A program made the position numbers and the translations under genes. Source: Thiotrichaceae bacterium (GTDB lineage: Bacteria > Pseudomonadota > Gammaproteobacteria > Thiotrichales > Thiotrichaceae). From it: a DNA stretch of 7,588 nt. Shown piece after piece: positions 7,050 to 7,588 of this stretch. The notes under the pieces are model-generated. The model had not been told where the DNA came from. It saw only the letters and a program-made list of their open reading frames with translations, and did no database searches. Position 1 is the stretch's first letter. Each line of letters begins with the position of its first letter. Where the stretch lies: the NCBI GenBank assembly GCA_027024625.1, contig JALVRY010000032.1:1-7588 (forward strand), given 5' to 3'.

Positions 7050-7082
7050 GGTGGTTTCGCTTTTATTTTATTTTGTCCTGTA

Positions 7083-7112
7083 ATCATAAACAGCAATGAA
7101 GATAATTTCCAA
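7083..7112 (-). promoter_or_regulatory. Candidate sigma-70 promoter of the ABC transporter operon
   Basis: On the minus strand TTGGAA (7112-7107) and TATGAT (7088-7083) resemble -35 and -10 hexamers (4/6 and 5/6 matches), separated by 18 bp. Transcription would start near 7076, giving a leader of about 26 nt before the ATG at 7049. It is the best candidate I found in the divergent intergenic region, but it rests on consensus matching only. Confidence 0.35.
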
Positions 7113-7214
7113 CTCATTGTATGAATTGCTACGGATTCAGCTATTTGAGGATCAATGGGAGCATTCATCAGAAGAATGAGCTATTTTCGTAAGATATATC
7201 GTCTATATTTAGTA

Positions 7215-7290
7215 GAGACCTTTGCATAAAAGGATGAAGAAAGAAAATTACATCCTTTTTTATTCGTTAGATCTTTCGTGCAAAGGTTTC
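7215..7290. mobile_element. MITE-like 76-bp element with terminal inverted repeats
   Basis: The left end GAGACCTTTGCA (7215-7226) and the right end TGCAAAGGTTTC (7279-7290) are inverted repeats matching at 11 of 12 positions. The sequence TAGTA directly abuts both sides (7210-7214 and 7291-7295). The similarity continues as TAGTAGAG on both sides, so the exact target duplication (TA, TAGTA or longer) is ambiguous. The element has no coding capacity. The ends resemble those of IS5-superfamily (IS427/IS1031-like) insertion sequences as I remember them, so a non-autonomous derivative mobilised in trans is the likeliest reading. A 9-bp inner hairpin occupies its centre. It lies between the divergent ABC operon and the tae4-like gene. 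Confidence 0.6.
7228..7259. terminator. Hairpin with T-tract inside the MITE-like element, possible bidirectional terminator
   Basis: AAAAGGATG (7228-7236) pairs perfectly with CATCCTTTT (7251-7259) across a 14-nt loop, and T5 at 7256-7260 forms the 3' arm on the plus strand. On the minus strand the equivalent arm ends in T4. The stem has only three G-C pairs besides A-T pairs, so it would be a weak terminator in either direction. It may instead be only part of the element's fold. Confidence 0.35.
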
Positions 7291-7318
7291 TAGTAGAGGG
7301 TTAACAAATTATTACGAC

Positions 7319-7324
7319 AGGAGA
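7319..7324 (+). promoter_or_regulatory. Ribosome-binding site of the tae4-like gene
   Basis: AGGAGA at 7319-7324 lies 6 bases before the ATG at 7331. A nearer ATG at 7326 is in another frame, is only 1 base from the site, and gives a peptide without family features. The spacing and the protein homology therefore both select 7331. Confidence 0.75.
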
Positions 7325-7330
7325 CATGCA

Positions 7331-7588
7331 ATGCCAAGTTTCGGTGAATTATGGAAAAATCATCCGACAATTAGCGAAGATGATCGATTCCCCTGCAAAA
7401 GACCTAACGGTATTCCAAACTTCTCAAACCAATGCGCTATCCGCATGGGAACCTGCTTGCAACGTAGCCACATGTTATCGGGCTATAACGGTAAACAGTG
7501 CTGGTATGGGCACAAAGGCAAAGGTCATACACTACGAGCTAGAGAATTAGCAAAATGGATGAAGAAAAAAGCCTCTCGCTTTGGCAAA
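7331..7588 (+). CDS. tae4: Type VI secretion peptidoglycan amidase effector, Tae4 family (5' part only)
   Basis: Eighty-six codons are present, open to the right edge; family members are usually about 140-190 residues, so about half is missing. Tae4 enzymes are papain-like (NlpC/P60-type) amidases delivered by T6SS into the periplasm of rival cells, where they cut the D-Glu to meso-diaminopimelate bond of peptidoglycan stem peptides. Recognisable features are the opening FGELWKNHP (4-12), the active-site region NQCAIRMG (33-40) with Cys35 as the expected nucleophile, and the segment HTLRARELAKWM (66-77) typical of the family. The catalytic His and Asp should lie beyond the window. There is no signal peptide, as expected for a T6SS cargo. 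The start is set by AGGAGA 6 bases upstream. Producers usually carry an immunity gene (Tai4) directly downstream, which would be outside the window. The gene is divergent from the ABC operon, with the MITE-like element just upstream. Confidence 0.85.
   Translation, partial: MPSFGELWKNHPTISEDDRFPCKRPNGIPNFSNQCAIRMGTCLQRSHMLSGYNGKQCWYGHKGKGHTLRARELAKWMKKKASRFGK

Noticed and set aside
6983..7168. Minus-strand 61-codon frame overlapping the start of the binding-protein gene (MNAPIDPQIAESVAIH...)
   Set aside because: Its first half looks mildly protein-like, but it has no Shine-Dalgarno, runs out of frame into the well-supported binding-protein gene, covers the candidate operon promoter, and resembles no family I know. 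A decayed upstream gene cannot be excluded.
7326..7550. Plus-strand 74-codon frame starting at ATG 7326
   Set aside because: It is a shifted-frame shadow of the Tae4-family gene. The overlapping frame from 7331 carries the family motifs and the properly spaced ribosome-binding site.

Overview
The window is from a Gram-negative gammaproteobacterium with moderately AT-rich DNA. Moraxellaceae (Acinetobacter, Psychrobacter or Moraxella) is my best guess. The evidence is base composition, a lipobox lipoprotein, and a type VI secretion (T6SS) amidase effector. The assignment is an inference; no rRNA or other marker gene is present.

Layout: (1) Positions 1-188 hold an inverted repeat and a possible fragment of an unrecognised minus-strand reading frame running off the left edge. 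(2) Positions 189-581 (minus) encode a small His/Cys-bearing lipoprotein, preceded by a leader with three consecutive inverted repeats (605-712). (3) Positions 582-944 contain no protein gene, only AT-rich DNA with several inverted repeats. (4) Positions 945-7049 (minus) form a compact four-gene operon for a peptide-type ABC importer, transcribed in the order binding protein (7049-5154), permease 1 (5144-3765), permease 2 (3772-2585), fused double ATPase (2588-945). The junctions are a 9-bp gap, an 8-bp overlap and a 4-bp overlap. (5) Positions 7050-7330 are a divergent intergenic region holding a likely operon promoter and a 76-bp MITE-like element with 11/12 terminal inverted repeats and flanking TAGTA direct repeats. 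(6) Position 7331 to the right edge (plus) is the 5' part of a Tae4-family T6SS peptidoglycan amidase.

The importer has the gene order and fused ATPase of the YejABEF class, but its proteins are unusual. The binding protein appears to be held in the inner membrane by an uncleaved N-terminal helix followed by a coiled coil. Permease 1 has roughly 100 extra residues of hydrophobic sequence, and permease 2 has two extra membrane segments near its N-terminus. The binding protein would deliver peptides (exact substrate unknown) to a two-permease channel driven by the two ATPase domains of one polypeptide. The neighbouring Tae4 is a separate, divergently transcribed unit. A shared theme of peptidoglycan peptides (cleaved by Tae4, imported by some Yej-type systems) is possible but speculative.
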